In this document: piece after piece, positions 1 through 11,029 of the stretch | Layout: the number at the start of each line of letters is the position of its first letter | Numbering within the stretch: the stretch's first letter is position 1 | DNA from: Angiostrongylus vasorum | Lineage: Eukaryota; Nematoda; Chromadorea; Rhabditida; Metastrongylidae | DNA length: 64,000 nt | Direction of reading: 5' to 3' | Assembly (NCBI GenBank): GCA_018806985.1 | Contig: JADANN010000068.1 | Location: 310,001-374,000, forward strand | The notes under the pieces: generated by a model | Told to the model about the DNA's origin: nothing | Database searches by the model: none | Seen by the model: only the letters and a program-made list of their open reading frames with translations | Made by a program: the position numbers and the translations under genes

Positions 1-772
1 CTAACGCCTAACGAGAAGCATATTGAGGGAAGCCGCTAGGAGATTAGTGAAAGAAACGGTGGGATGAATTTCGAATTTGAATCCATGAACTGCCTGTTTT
101 TGAAAATGGTGGAAGAAGCCGAAGTGTTCCCAAGCATGATCGAGAAACTTCAGAGTAAAGGAAAGAACACGTGGCAGTCAACATAGTGAGCGAAACACCT
201 TCGCGTGAAGAGCAACGATTGTAAAAGCAATGAAATTGTTGCTAATTGTTGATGTAACAGCAGAGAGACTAGTGAATAGTTTAGTTTAAATGTTTTTAAG
301 TGATTATGTAAATCGAAAGAGTAAGGACCGAATGCCTTGAGTGAAAACGAACTCAGAAATCATCGTCATGGCATAATACGATCAAAGGAAGCCGATTTCT
401 TCATAATCTTAGCATAGAAAATGTTATGTGTGGTAGGAAATGACAGTACAGTAAGCATTTAGTGTTAATCAATAATGATTAGAGTAATAATGAAAGTGGT
501 AATGAAAAAGTAAGTAAAGTAATAATGAATAGAGTAAATGGAAACAAGACACCGAACACTGTACGCTGTGCGGAACGACGCGATTGAAACGACGTTAGCG
601 GAACGACATGAGGAAAAAAAAGAATCCAGCCATCTCATGGCAACTTGATTTGAGCGTCGTTACAAAGAACCACGTATGACACTTTAATAGACGATCGTTT
701 CGTTGAAGTCTCATACTTATTGCGTACCATCAACTACCTCGCGGGTTTGGAATAAACTGTTGAGTCAGTTAA
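1..772. other. No recognisable gene
   Basis: I see no long open frame, repeat match or RNA gene here. The stretch is A-rich and purine-biased on the + strand, with many stops in all frames. Confidence 0.5.
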
Positions 773-773
773 A

Positions 774-1052
774 AAAAGGATAAAGCTCTCGGCGTTGATC
801 AATCCCTGAGAGATGCACCATGCACTCGACTTCATTAAGCACCGTTTGGAAGTGATTGAATGCATATCCTGGCCTTTGTAATGACTCGCGGTGGCCTACC
901 ATTGTATATAGCCAGTGCTGCTATCCTCCCAGACAAATGTTGTACCAATTTGCTGACCCCGGAGGGATGGAAGGCTTGGTGGGCCACGGACGCGGTGATC
1001 GATTCCACGTGTGTGTTGCAGGGCGCCTCCGATCACTGCCCAACACGCGCCT
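774..1052 (-). repeat. SINE-A copy (tRNA-like head at right end)
   Basis: Reading the minus strand, a tRNA-like head with A-box-like TGGCGCAGTGG (here altered) is followed by the shared central domain. The tail ends in the family 3' sequence and a TTTATCC-type run, seen here as AAAGGATAAAG at the left. About 270 bp is the usual length of this family in the window. Confidence 0.85.
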
Positions 1053-1727
1053 TTTGCGTGTCTGTTAGATCTAGAATTCCAGACAAAAAAAGGCACAGAA
1101 ACTTTTAATAATCGCTCTTAACAGTTCTCTAGTTCAGCTCACATGAAAACAGTCACCATATAATTATAAATAAAACAAAATATATCCCTGTAATGACTAG
1201 TTGCTTTCTAAAAATGTTTCGCGAGTTCTTCTATGGGGGAAGAGATGAACGGCGAACCACTTAGGATGATTTTTGCGTCAGGTTATCTAATTATTGGACA
1301 ACACTGTCATTGAAATCCTTGAAAAAATATCAGTCATAAGATTACAAAAGTTATTAACCTAGTAACAGAAAAAAAACAACTGGGTAAGAAACACGGCCGA
1401 TATAAATGGATTCCTAGAAGGACGTGGATTTCGCGTTTTGCTTAATGGGTAATAGTCATTGTTATCTGAGGAAGATCGAGCATACATAATGTTTCCCGAT
1501 GTCATAGAACTATATACAGATGGCAGAAAGCTTTTCAGAAACCGATTAACACAGTAATAACGATGCTGTGAGCCGTTGATGGTTCAATCGTCATCTGCTT
1601 TCGTGTTTTCTGTTTCCTCACTTATAATCGCATCTATCTAGTGGGGCGTGTGGCGCAGTAGTGACTGTTCAAGTAATCATGAAGAAATTGTTTTTACTAC
1701 TTCATTAAGTTTATCTTGTGTTTGTGT
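1053..1727. other. No recognisable gene
   Basis: AT-rich spacer between two SINE-A copies in opposite orientation. I see no coding or RNA feature. Confidence 0.45.
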
Positions 1728-1994
1728 GGCGCGTGTGGCGCAGTGGTTGGAGACGCCCCGCAACACACACGTGGAATCGATCCCCGTGCACATGGCCCAC
1801 CAAGCCTTCCATCCTTGCGGAGTCGGCAAATTGGTAACAGACTAGCCTGGGAAGATAGATGCACTGGACTGATACATCGGTAGGCCACTGCGAGTCATTC
1901 TAAAGGCGAGACTTGCTTTCAATCACATCCAAACGATGCTTAATGAAGTCGAATGCATGACGCATCCCTCAGGGATTGAGAGCTTTACCCTTTT
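1728..1994 (+). repeat. SINE-A copy
   Basis: Plus-strand copy with a clear A box (TGGCGCAGTGG at 1737-1747) and a B-box-like GGAATCGATCC about 26 nt downstream. The central domain and 3' part follow. A short deletion has removed part of the conserved GATTGATCAACGCC block near the 3' end. Confidence 0.88.
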
Positions 1995-2225
1995 ATCTAT
2001 CTCTACCTATCTATTACCTATCTAGCCGCCTTTTTATATCATTATCGTTATGACTCTTGTCATCTCTTATCATTACTGTTGCAAAGCTTAATAAAGTTTC
2101 TATCTAGTGATATTTGAAAAAACAAGATTTTAAAATGTTGAGAGCTTGAGATTTGAAGGTAAAGTTCCAAAAACTGCTTGCATTCATCAATATATTCATT
2201 ACTTTCCTATGTCATAATGGATAAA

Positions 2226-2503
2226 AAAGGATAAAGCTCTTGGCGTTGATCAATCCCTGAGGGATGCGCCATGCACTCGACTTCATGAAGCATCGTTTGG
2301 AGGTAAATGAATCCATACCTGGCCTTTACAATGACTCGTGGTGGCTTACCGATGTATCGAGCCAGTGCTGCTACCCTCCCAGAAAAAGTCTAGTAACAAT
2401 TTGCCGACCTCGGAGGGATGGAAGGTTTGGTGGGCCATAAGAGCGGGGATCGATTCCACGAGTGTGTTGCAGGGGCGCCTCCGACCACTGCGCCACACGC
2501 GTC
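2226..2503 (-). repeat. SINE-A copy
   Basis: Full-length minus copy. The tail AAAGGATAAAGC is at the left and the tRNA-like head, ending in a GCGCCACACGCG-type sequence, is at the right. Confidence 0.88.
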
Positions 2504-3041
2504 CATGTCATATAAATATAAATATGTTCACATGCATAAATGCTCTTTACTAAGAGATCCGATGTTGAGCAAATGAGGTGTTTCTTCTTAGTTTTACTAG
2601 TAATAATCGTAATCGATTTCAGTTATAGATGAAGTTTCCTTAGAATCGTCAACTGGTTTGCTTGTAAAGCAGGATTGATGGCGAACGTTGGAAAACATAG
2701 TGTTTGACGTAGTTCTCAAGAATTAGCAATAAACCGTGAATTATAGGACTTCATGGTGATTTGTTCGCTAAATGAAACTCGTCGCTGATGACAAGATGAT
2801 GCTTTCCGAATAGAGAAAAAAACATGGAAAAAAAGAACCGGAAGCAAATCAATTCACCGTCGGAACATTCAACCAAGCCATTTTCCTTTCTGTGATTGCA
2901 GATAGAGAAAAAAAGCTCCAAAAGCTCAGGTAAAAGGAACACATCTTCATAGTGTCCTTCCGTTTCCTGCAAGAATAGTTAAGGAGCGGCTAAAGGTCTA
3001 AAGAGTGTAAAATCGTTTTGAAGGAAGAATCGTGTATGAGA
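2504..3041. other. No recognisable gene
   Basis: AT-rich spacer with no supported coding, RNA or repeat feature. Confidence 0.45.
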
Positions 3042-3312
3042 CAAAAGGATAAAGGATAAAAGGATAAAGCTCTCAGCGTTGATCAACCCCCTGAGGGATG
3101 CGCCATGAATTCGACTTCGTTAACCACCGTTAGAGATTATTAAATACATATTTGGCTTTTACAGTGATTCGTGGTGGCCTACCGATCTATCGAGCCAATG
3201 CTGCTATCCTCCCAGGCAAGTATGGTACCAATTCGCCGACCCCGGAGGGATGGAAGGCTTGGTGAGCCCTGTGTGTGTTGAAGGGCGTCTCGGATCATTG
3301 CCCCCCTACATG
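3042..3312 (-). repeat. SINE-A copy, head deleted
   Basis: Minus copy with three tandem GGATAAA tail units at the left. The tRNA-like head carries an internal deletion, so both promoter boxes are damaged. Confidence 0.78.
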
Positions 3313-4084
3313 AGGGTAAAGAAGACGCAGATCACAGCTACAAACGAAAATTAACCAGCACATTTGAAAAAAAACGATCGGAAAAATGACGTCATAGAAA
3401 CCATCGAATTTTCTAGAGAGTTTTCATAGTATTATAAATGAAAAATCCGTCATGTGAGGAAGTTTTAGGCTAACGGTCAGTAGACAACTTAGTAGCGATC
3501 TATTGAAAGTCGACATCTGCGAGCTCTCAATCAACCAAATCTACTCGAAATAAGGAAGAACTTCGTTGACAGATGGTCAGATTCTCCACTGCGTCACCCG
3601 TGTGCGCCTCCTACTCGACTACACCTTACTATAGTCTTCATTGGCTACGCCTCCACAAAATTCTAGTAATATTTCAGAAGGCGAAATCACACAGAAAACT
3701 GGTTTATATGCACGCCCAATTTGATTCAGATTCCAGAAATCTAATTTGAGCACTAAGGAACAGAAACAAAAAGACAAAGTAAAAAGTTGTCTAAGAAATT
3801 CAATTACAGTCATTGCCATCTAGCCCTATCTAGAGCCAACTAAGCCTCTTATTCCTTCGGCCTTGGAATATTGATTCGAGAATAACCTGTCAAGACCAGC
3901 TCAGAAGTTTAGGTTCAACCATCAATGAACGATCTTCGTGGTGAAGACGAAAAATCCTCGTGTAGCCGCCTAAAGCCGCCACACGCGAAAAAGTCCGGAG
4001 ACTTTCGTGGGCGGTGAAAACGAATTGTATGCAATAAGATAAGTACGTATAAGTGTGATTACATTTGACGTCGGGCCCTCTAGT
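3313..4084. other. No recognisable gene
   Basis: Spacer between a SINE-A copy and the TSD of the first RTE-1 element. I see no convincing coding or repeat content. Confidence 0.4.
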
Positions 4085-4112
4085 AAACAAAGGATCACTT
4101 GTATCACCTGCA

Positions 4113-5513
4113 TCATCTGTAGTCCCGTTGATCGTGGAGTGACTCGAGCGGGCGCCAGTAAGTCTTCCATTTTTCCCTGTCGCGTGCAAGAGTAGCCCAA
4201 TGGGTCCTGCTCGCTCTAGGGACTCGCCGAGCATCATATCTTTCTTCAAGGCCCTTTGTGAAGAACTCTGACCATCGGGTCGGTGGTCTTCCTGCAGTAC
4301 GTTTGACATCCCGAGGAATCCAGTCACTAACGGCTCTTATCCATCGGTTGTCCATCGTACGCATTACGTGACCGGCCCACCTTATCTTCGATTGTTTGGC
4401 GTACAGAACGGCATCTTTGATTTTTGATCGTCGACGCAGATCGAAGCTTCGGATCCCTTCCCTTACTTGCGTGGAACGGGAAACTCCTAGCATCGCCCTT
4501 TCGACTGCGCGTTCGATAACGCTAAGTGACCTTTCATCCTGCTTACGCAGCGACCAAGTTTCTGACGCATACGTTAGGGCAGGAAGTACCGTTGAGTCGA
4601 AAAGGTGGGCACGGAGTCGGGTGTTCCTTGTTCTCTTCACTAAATCCTCGATGCTCTTGAAAGCACCCCAAGCCGCTCGTTTCCTTCTGCTCAGCTCTAG
4701 AGCTAGGTCTTTCATCATACTGATTTCCCGACCTAGATAGATATAACTGGAGCATTCGGAGATATTCGTTCCGTTGAGCGTGAATGCGGCATGAGAAACC
4801 AACCAGTTCTTCATGAACATCGTTTTTCTAAGATTTAGTTGAAGACTAATCTTTCCACAGCTTTTATCAAAGTCGGTAAGCATACGATCCGCTTGGCTAA
4901 TGTTTGGTGTTATAAGGACGATGTTATCAGCAAAGCGAAGATGGTGTAACTGCCGACTATCGATTTTCACTCCCATATTACCCCATTCCAATGTTCGCAT
5001 GACGTTCTGAAAGGTGGAGGTAAATAATTTTGGCGAGATGGTATCGCCTTGCCTAACTCCTATTTTGACGTCAATGTTAATATCGTCGTAGAATGGTGAT
5101 ACCTTGGTTGTGAAGTTTTTGTACAACTCACGAAGAATATTTATGTACTGAGTAGGGAATCCTTGACTATCCAGGGCTTCCAAGACTGCTTCTATCTCGA
5201 CTGAATCAAAGGCCTTTTCTAAATCGATGAAGGTGAGACAGAGCGGTTTTCTGTACTCTCGCGATACTTCAGTGAGCCTTGTTACCGTGTGGAAGTGGTA
5301 CATCGTACTAAATCCTTTTCGAAACCCTGCTTGCTCACATGGCTGTCCTTCGTCCAGTGTTTTGTCAATCCTGTTTAGGGATGACTCGAGTGAAAAGTTT
5401 GTAGACGGCAGACAGTAAGCAGATTGGACGATAGTTGCCGATATCGTGTAGGTCACCCCTCTTGAACAATAACACGGTCTTGCTGGTCTTCCACTGAGTA
5501 GGGAACCTTGCAT
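4113..5513 (-). pseudogene. RTE-1 reverse transcriptase domain (active site FADN)
   Basis: The longest open frame of the window, 466 codons on the minus strand. It holds RT blocks in order: AGFRKGFSTM, LTFIDLEKAFDSVE, GVRQGDTISPKLF and HLRFADN. A C-terminal region includes IRWAGHVMRTMDNRW and ends in QRDYR. These motifs are typical of RTE-clade RTs that make cDNA by target-primed reverse transcription. The second catalytic Asp is Asn here (codons at 4923-4934), a change expected to abolish polymerisation. The frame start is set by a frameshift and not by a true initiation codon, because the endonuclease is encoded upstream in another frame. Confidence 0.92.
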
Positions 5514-5887
5514 TGAGACACGTGACGTGTGAAGATCCGAGCCAGTGTGTTTACGAGGATTGACGGAAGGTTCTTCAGGTGTTCTGGTCTTATCCTGTCT
5601 GGACCTGGTGTTGTTCCATTTTTCACCGACGAAATGGCATGTCGGATTTCGGAAGGGAGAACCGGCGGTACAACATAGCCATCCTCCATTATTTCATATG
5701 ACGGAAGGTGGACGTGGCTATCGAAGAAATCTGAGTAGTATTCGTAAATGCTTTTTCTCCATTGCCTTTCTGAACGCTGTAACTGTTCCGATTGGGGCGT
5801 CGGAGTGCAATCATCTTGGTCTTGTAACTGGCGAAGCAACGGTGTGACTTTGCGAATGCTTTTCCCAGCCTCTGCAGCTTCGACCAT
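5453..5887 (-). pseudogene. RTE-1 linker between endonuclease and RT
   Basis: Open piece coding the KSIYEYYSDFFDSHVHLPS and PPVLPSEIRHAISSVKNG segments, which precede the RT fingers in RTE proteins. It overlaps the RT frame by shift. Comparison with 57144-57533 shows extra single bases near 5755 and 5796 that split the original frame. Confidence 0.82.
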
Positions 5888-6453
5888 TGCTGCTGCTCTT
5901 CTCTCTTTAAGATCTTCTTTTTATCGCCTGTCTGCATTGTTTTGCAAGTTCGGACGCTAGTTTGCGGTTGCCTGCAGCTCGTGCGATTCCACGCTGGAGT
6001 ATCAGCTCGGAGTTTTTGGAGACAGATGTCTCTTGGTGACTTTCGGACTCTCTGCTTTCATAGCGCTAACGTGAAGATGTTGAATGAGCCGATCGTATTC
6101 TGTCGTCTATGTTATCGACAACGGCATCTTCCCAACAGCCGACTAATGAATTGAATAAGTCACAGTTTGTGGTGGTTCTGGGACTTCGGTTTTTTGAATT
6201 TAGCGGCTTTTTCCTCCTTTGCGCGAGAAATGGAATCTTGCACGAAGGAGACGGTGGTCTGATCCCGTGTAGAATTTTGGGACAACAGCGACATCGGTTA
6301 GGCAAAACCTTCTATTTACTATGATGTGGTCTATTTCGTTATGGTACTCTCCATTGGGAGACTCCCACGTCCACCGCTGAGGGTGGGGCTTCTGGAATTG
6401 TGAATTGCCATGGACGCCGTGATAAACTCAGACAGCCGCTCACTTTCTTCGTT

Positions 6454-7185
6454 CTATTCTAATCCGTGGGTCCCAATGTGACGTTCTTCAGACGTTCTTC
6501 TTGGCCCAATCTTGGCGTTGAAATCTCCAATGATGGCCTTGTAGAATGTGTGGTCTTCTCTGTAAATCTTCTCCAAGTCCATATAGAATGCTTCGGCTTC
6601 TTCTTCGTCATAGTTTGATGTCGGCGCGTAAACGACGAAGATTGTCAAAGCCGGAATTGATCCACATCTTTTTAATCGTAAACGTCCGATTCGGGTTGTA
6701 AGTTGTTTGAAGGAATCGATGTTAACGGACAAAGTCGTGTTGACGAGAACGGCAACGCCGCCAACTCCTCTACTGTCGCATGTTCCGAGGAACCGTTCTT
6801 CTCCGGTGTCATAGACGGCGTTGAAAGCCTGACGTCTTCTCGTCTCGGCCAGACCGATGACGTTGTACTTTATCCTTCTTGCTTGCATGAGCAGGTCTTC
6901 TATCGAGGACTCGGATGCAAGTTTGCGTGCATTGTAGGTACAGATCGTCACCATAGTTCTTTGAAATCCAGGCAGCTTCCATTGGCCCTGAGATTTTAGC
7001 AGCCTCTCCATTCTCGTCCTACCCAACGCTGTGATATTGGGGGGCTCTTTCGGGGTCAGGGGAATGAGGCCCTTTTTTTTACTGTGTTTAGCATTTTTGA
7101 TTCCCACGCATAGCTTGCTGGGCTCTGAACGTGGGGGGCTGGGTATACTCACGGGTAGCTTGCCACGCTCTCCCAGAGTGGACAT
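6454..7185 (-). pseudogene. RTE-1 endonuclease domain (EEP fold)
   Basis: 243 codons on the minus strand with the exonuclease-endonuclease-phosphatase signature: TICTYNARKL, IGLAETRR with the catalytic Glu, [11 protein letters not shown], and [10 protein letters not shown] with the Asp/Asn pair. In RTE elements this domain nicks the target DNA to prime cDNA synthesis. The frame breaks after GTHGLE, and the SDHRLL-like end of the domain lies downstream in another frame. An N-terminal leader of about 80 residues precedes the first motif. Confidence 0.9.
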
Positions 7186-7431
7186 GGAGCTTATTTGTTG
7201 GAAGCGACTCCTAACCGCCTCCCATATACTTCCCTGTCACTTGATTGCAGGCTTTTGGCCGAATTGACTAGTAGATCTGCACAAACCAGGACGCACCCAC
7301 ACTTGCGTGCATGAATACGCCCCGTAAATGCAGAAAGGAAACAGGGAGTCCATCCCCTGGATCCACCTGCGTCTCAGGGAAGCAAAGGTCGCTTTGGTTC
7401 GCGACTAACCCCCCTATCCGCCACCTGGGGA

Positions 7432-7491
7432 CGCGCCACGTAGCCTCGCGACTAACCGGCTCGAGATCCCTCATATGAGGGAGATCCGTGG
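7432..7491 (-). other. Structured 5' terminus of RTE-1
   Basis: The first 60 nt of RTE-1 can fold as a three-way junction. CCACG at the 5' tip (7487-7491 as complement) pairs with CGTGG (complement of 7436-7440). Inside are a perfect 16-nt palindrome TCCCTCATATGAGGGA (7467-7482) and a CTCG/CGAG stem. The same pairings are kept in the copy ending at 59107. Confidence 0.5.
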
Positions 7492-7614
7492 AAACAAAGG
7501 AAAAGCAAATAAAAAACTGTCATCTAAACTACAACGAAGGCATAAATACTAGTAGAGGTGAATTAAATAAACGAGATGTCATAAATCATAACCCATAAGA
7601 AGCAAGAATTCTAC

Positions 7615-7765
7615 ATCATTATTAGTTGTACAATAGCGCCTACCGCACACGCGTGCGACCCGGAGTTTTGCAAGTATCTCAGCATCATTGAACTGATCTC
7701 TTTTTTGGCCCAGCATCTGGCCCAGCATTTTGGCCACGGTGTTGAGATGATAGCACAGATGACCG
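7615..7765 (+). repeat. SINE-C fragment
   Basis: Matches the family segment GTTTTGCAAGTATCTCAGCATC and its neighbours. Only the part after the tRNA-like boxes is clear. Confidence 0.6.
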
Positions 7766-7953
7766 AGATTGAATACACTCAACAAATATGCTGTCAGCGA
7801 GACTTGAAAAAACGTTTAAAATTAGCGAAACACTAGGGATAGAGTGTAACAATATTACAAGAGCCGACTTTCTTTTAACTTTGGTATGACTAATGAACAT
7901 CAGTTTAAACTGCTCAGATTTCACGAGGTTGTTATTTAACTGCTGAAAAACAG

Positions 7954-7955
<2 letters not shown>

Positions 7956-7993
<38 letters not shown>
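7956..7993. repeat. (AT)n microsatellite
   Basis: An uninterrupted run of about 19 TA dinucleotides. Confidence 0.97.
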
Positions 7994-7995
<2 letters not shown>

Positions 7996-8144
7996 ACAGT
8001 AGAGTAACGGCCGGGGATCGGTTACTGGTGCTTTCACTTTAAAGATAAGTGCGATGGCAAGGATTGATGCCAGTCGTTGTCCCGTTGCTAGCCCTCCCAT
8101 TCATGCGCAGTACCTCATCTGAAAACTGAGGAATTTAGACACGT

Positions 8145-8345
8145 TGTTATTTAAGTTTGTTTTATTTGGTTAACGTTTCGACGTCTTCGTCTTCCTCAAA
8201 GCAAATGATCTGAGTTGATGTCCACAGTTCTTCGAACTCTCAATGTGGTGCCTTCTTCGTTGTATCGAGACGGATCTTCTTCAGTGGAGCACCGCAAAGG
8301 GGGCAATGTAACCCGGTAGCGCTCCTTTAAATATTGTATTGGTAG
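8145..8345 (-). mobile_element. PLE-3 3' end fragment
   Basis: The minus strand holds the PLE-type terminal motif GAGGAAGACGAAGACGTCGA followed by AACGTT. It matches 48290-48410 and, in opposite orientation, 9575-9720. No coding part is left. Confidence 0.65.
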
Positions 8346-9019
8346 TTTTGAAAGTACTGTTATGCTCTGCGTTGGCTTACACTATTACTGAATTCTGCAG
8401 AATGGATTATCCGAAAAAACAAGTCACTAAATCGTTCAGAAACAAATGAGCGTTTTTTATCTATACTATTTAAAATCTCATAACTTCTTTTAAACAAAAC
8501 GTTATTAGTTGAAATAAAAACTTTTAAATCTTCAGATTTTTGCAAAAAAAAACAAATTTACTTATTCCAGCTGCATAAAATTCTGAAGTTCTGGAAGCAA
8601 TGAATTCGTTGAAAGCATTTTTTGCGTCATCGTGGTTGGTGAAGCAATTCTCGCGCTGGACATTGTCAAGGTGCTTGAAGAAGTGATAGTCGTAGGCGAG
8701 AGGTTTGATAAGGATAGGGCAAAATTTCGTTGCTCAACTCGTTCAAGTTTTCAGTCGAACAGTTGTTCGCGTGTTTGTTGCACTAGTGCCTTCAATTCGT
8801 CGTCGTCATGTTCACTGGAACGCCCGCGGCCTTCTTTATCTTCGAGATCGAAATCACCAGATCAAAATCTCCGGAACCATGTTCGCACTGTTGATTCACC
8901 AACACAACCTTCACTCCAAATTTCATCAACGTTTCGAGCCGTCTCTTCTGCTCTACGACGAAGTTTGAATTCATAGAAGAAAATTTGACGAAAATTCGTT
9001 TTTGACATCTAAAATTGCA

Positions 9020-9360
9020 GGGAAGAATGCCCCTGATATTGGGCAGTATATAAGGCTGTTATTTTGATGGGAGCAGCATATTACGCTTCCATGTGAACTC
9101 TGTGCGGTTGGTCTCCACGCGACATACTCAGTGGAAGCCTCATAGAAAGCGGTGAGTGTGCAAAGCTGTGTTCAATGTGATTGCAATCTTGGTTCAGCGT
9201 TTTCTCTGTTTGGTTATGGAGGTGTTTGGCGGAATAGATTGTTGTCAACTTGACCTTTCCAGGCCCTGAGGAAGGCGAAATCCGCCGAAACGTCAGCTTG
9301 TTCGTGAATAAAGAACAGAAAAATAACACCTCGTGTTTGCTGAACAAGAACACGAAGAAT
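9020..9360 (+). mobile_element. PLE-1 3' fragment nested in mariner
   Basis: It matches the 3' UTR of the PLE at 12398-13671. A perfect 10-bp duplication TAAAATTGCA flanks it (9010-9019 and 9361-9370), and the interrupted mariner sequence resumes on both sides. This is a severely 5'-truncated insertion. Confidence 0.88.
9260..9300 (+). ncRNA. Hammerhead-ribozyme-like motif of PLE-1
   Basis: Core CTGAGGA (9266-9272), a GGCG/CGCC helix II, then GAAACGTC with predicted cleavage after C9294. Helix I is weakened here by substitutions (GGCC before the core against AGCTTG after it). PLEs are known to carry minimal type-I hammerheads. Activity of this copy is unlikely. Confidence 0.5.
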
Positions 9361-9574
9361 TAAAATTGCAAAGTTTAAAACTGCTTAAAAAATTTAACTT
9401 TTTGGAAAAATGTAAAGACATGGTTAGGGAAAGCATGAATTTAGCTTTTTCTGTAATGTGTAATATTTTGAGGTACAAATAATATTTTATTGGCAGGAAA
9501 TACATTAAAATAATAAATATTTTAGAACGCTCATTTATTTCGGAACAAATCATAGGACAATCAGTGTCAACAAC

Positions 9575-9720
9575 AGCCATCCTGTATAAAAACACCGCTG
9601 CAGGGTGAGACTGCCTCATTTGAGCGGTGCTCCAATGAAGCAGGTCCGTCTCGATACGAAGGAGAAGGCACAGTACATTGATAGTGCGAATGACTGTGGG
9701 GCATTGACTCCGATCATTAG
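9575..9720 (+). mobile_element. PLE-3 fragment
   Basis: Matches the reverse complement of 8200-8340 (GCGGTGCTCCA, GTCTCGATACGA). With 8145-8345 it forms an inverted pair that flanks the mariner remnant. Confidence 0.55.
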
Positions 9721-9747
9721 CTCTAAGACGTAGACGTGGAAACATTA

Positions 9748-10012
9748 AAGAATGAAGGATAAAGTTCTCGGCGTTGACCAATCCCTGAGGGATGCGTCAT
9801 GCATTCGACTTCATTAAGCATTGTTTGGAGGTGATTGAATGCATATCTGGCCTTTACAATGACTCGCGGTGGCCTACTGATGTATCGAGCCACTGCTGCT
9901 ATCTCCCAGACATCTGTGGTACCAATTTGTCGACCCAGGAGGGATGGAACGCTTGGTGGGCCATGGGCGAAGGGATCAATTCCACGCCTCCAACTACTGC
10001 GCCACACGCGTC
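9748..10012 (-). repeat. SINE-A copy with perfect 13-bp TSD
   Basis: Full minus-strand copy flanked by the direct repeat CGTGGAAACATTA at 9735-9747 and 10013-10025. This proves retrotransposition of the unit and defines its ends. Confidence 0.93.
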
Positions 10013-10025
10013 CGTGGAAACATTA

Positions 10026-11029
10026 GCAGACTAAAACTTATGTAACAATGTCGTATAAGCTGAACAATTTAAACTCACTATGATATGATTTTTAAGAGGG
10101 ATCGAAGAGGAGAATGAAACGTAGAAGAAAGGAACGCCTTCTACAGCGATGATGATCCAACACGTAAAAAGATATCTGTTAACGGAGAGGTGGTAATGCT
10201 GAAAAATGAAGGAGTGACTAGCGCAGAGGATGCAGAATCGACAAATAAGACGTCTTATTCAGTGTCAACTATTTAAAAAACCATGTACTCAGGTGGTACT
10301 AGGCTCAGGCAAAAAAAACGTTTTCCACAATCCGGTGAGCGGTTCGGAAACATAGTTATTTCTTATTTCTATTGTTTTCACGTGCATCATATGTGGTTCG
10401 CTTTAACATCGACTAACTCGATCGCGAAATTCTAAAACATCTGAATCAGTCCCATGGACCCTCCAGTCGCTTGATTCCCAAGCTTTATTGGGACCGACGT
10501 GCTGTACACGATCCAAATACGGCGCATCGATGTAAAGGAGGAAGGATAATGAGTTCGAAGTTGATAACGACGAACCTTGTCGAGTTTTTACTTCCACAAA
10601 AAGGTCTGATAGCATTTTGCCACGCCACAAATATGAGAGAGAGAGCATGTTAGCCCTTATAAGTAAACCAGGAATAACGATGATGTAAGGACAACCTTTC
10701 GAATTATCTCGATTTGAGGACAAGGGCACAGGAGCTTTTAGTCCACATCTCAGCCACTGGCTTTCAACTTCCGATAACAGACCTAGCACCACCTTTCAAA
10801 ATGCTGCAGAATTGCACATAGGCAAATTTTCCAAAGTCACTACCCTACATCGATGCTTCGTAAAACATGTTTTCAATACTGAGCAATTGCATGACTTCAT
10901 CCAGGAATCCTCGGTAGCTGACTCAGATAAGAGTTCAAAGAGCAAAAGGGTCTCGGTAGTACACGGGCCACACGTGGAGTACCATGAAAGGGTAGTAGTC
11001 GCAGGTTTGAAGATGCTCTGGGGTTCCGA
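10026..11029. other. No confirmed gene
   Basis: Two open stretches overlap here: 10403-10792 on minus (129 codons) and 10812-11072 on plus (86 codons). Neither has a motif I recognise, and the second runs into a SINE-C. I see no splice pattern that would make either a convincing exon. Confidence 0.35.

Larger units (their letters stand above)
4095..7491 (-). mobile_element. RTE-1 non-LTR retrotransposon, full-length copy 1
   Basis: A 3.4-kb LINE of the RTE type on the minus strand. It carries an apurinic-like endonuclease followed by a reverse transcriptase, with no LTRs. A perfect 10-bp duplication AAACAAAGGA flanks it at 4085-4094 and 7492-7501. This fixes both ends and shows target-primed insertion of a complete element. 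The 3' end finishes in a short repeat of CAGGTGATA type, as is usual for RTE elements. The ORF is broken between endonuclease and RT by several +1 changes, some in homopolymers, relative to the copy at 55759-59107. The RT active site is FADN rather than FADD, so this copy should be dead in trans and in cis. Confidence 0.93.
8432..9547 (-). mobile_element. Mariner-family remnant, internally deleted and interrupted
   Basis: Terminal inverted repeats of about 25 bp (CGTTCAGAAACAAATGAGCG at the left, its counterpart at 9529-9547) match those of the larger copy at 52555-54655. The inside keeps only a segment related to the transposase N-terminal coding region (about 8620-9000). A PLE fragment is inserted at 9020-9360. 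It cannot code a transposase. Confidence 0.82.

Noticed and set aside
1735..1800. tRNA-like boxes as functional tRNA genes
   Set aside because: The same head occurs in more than a dozen dispersed copies, always joined to the same 200-bp body, several with TSDs. It is a SINE.
3890..4327. Minus-strand 145-codon frame overlapping the RTE-1 3' end
   Set aside because: It is a shifted frame of the RT C-terminus and runs across the TSD into flanking DNA.
4396..4740. Plus-strand open frame of 114 codons
   Set aside because: It is antisense to the RTE-1 RT, which has full motif support on the minus strand.
10403..10792. Minus-strand open frame of 129 codons
   Set aside because: No recognisable domain, splice context or signal peptide. 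I note it only inside the spacer entry.
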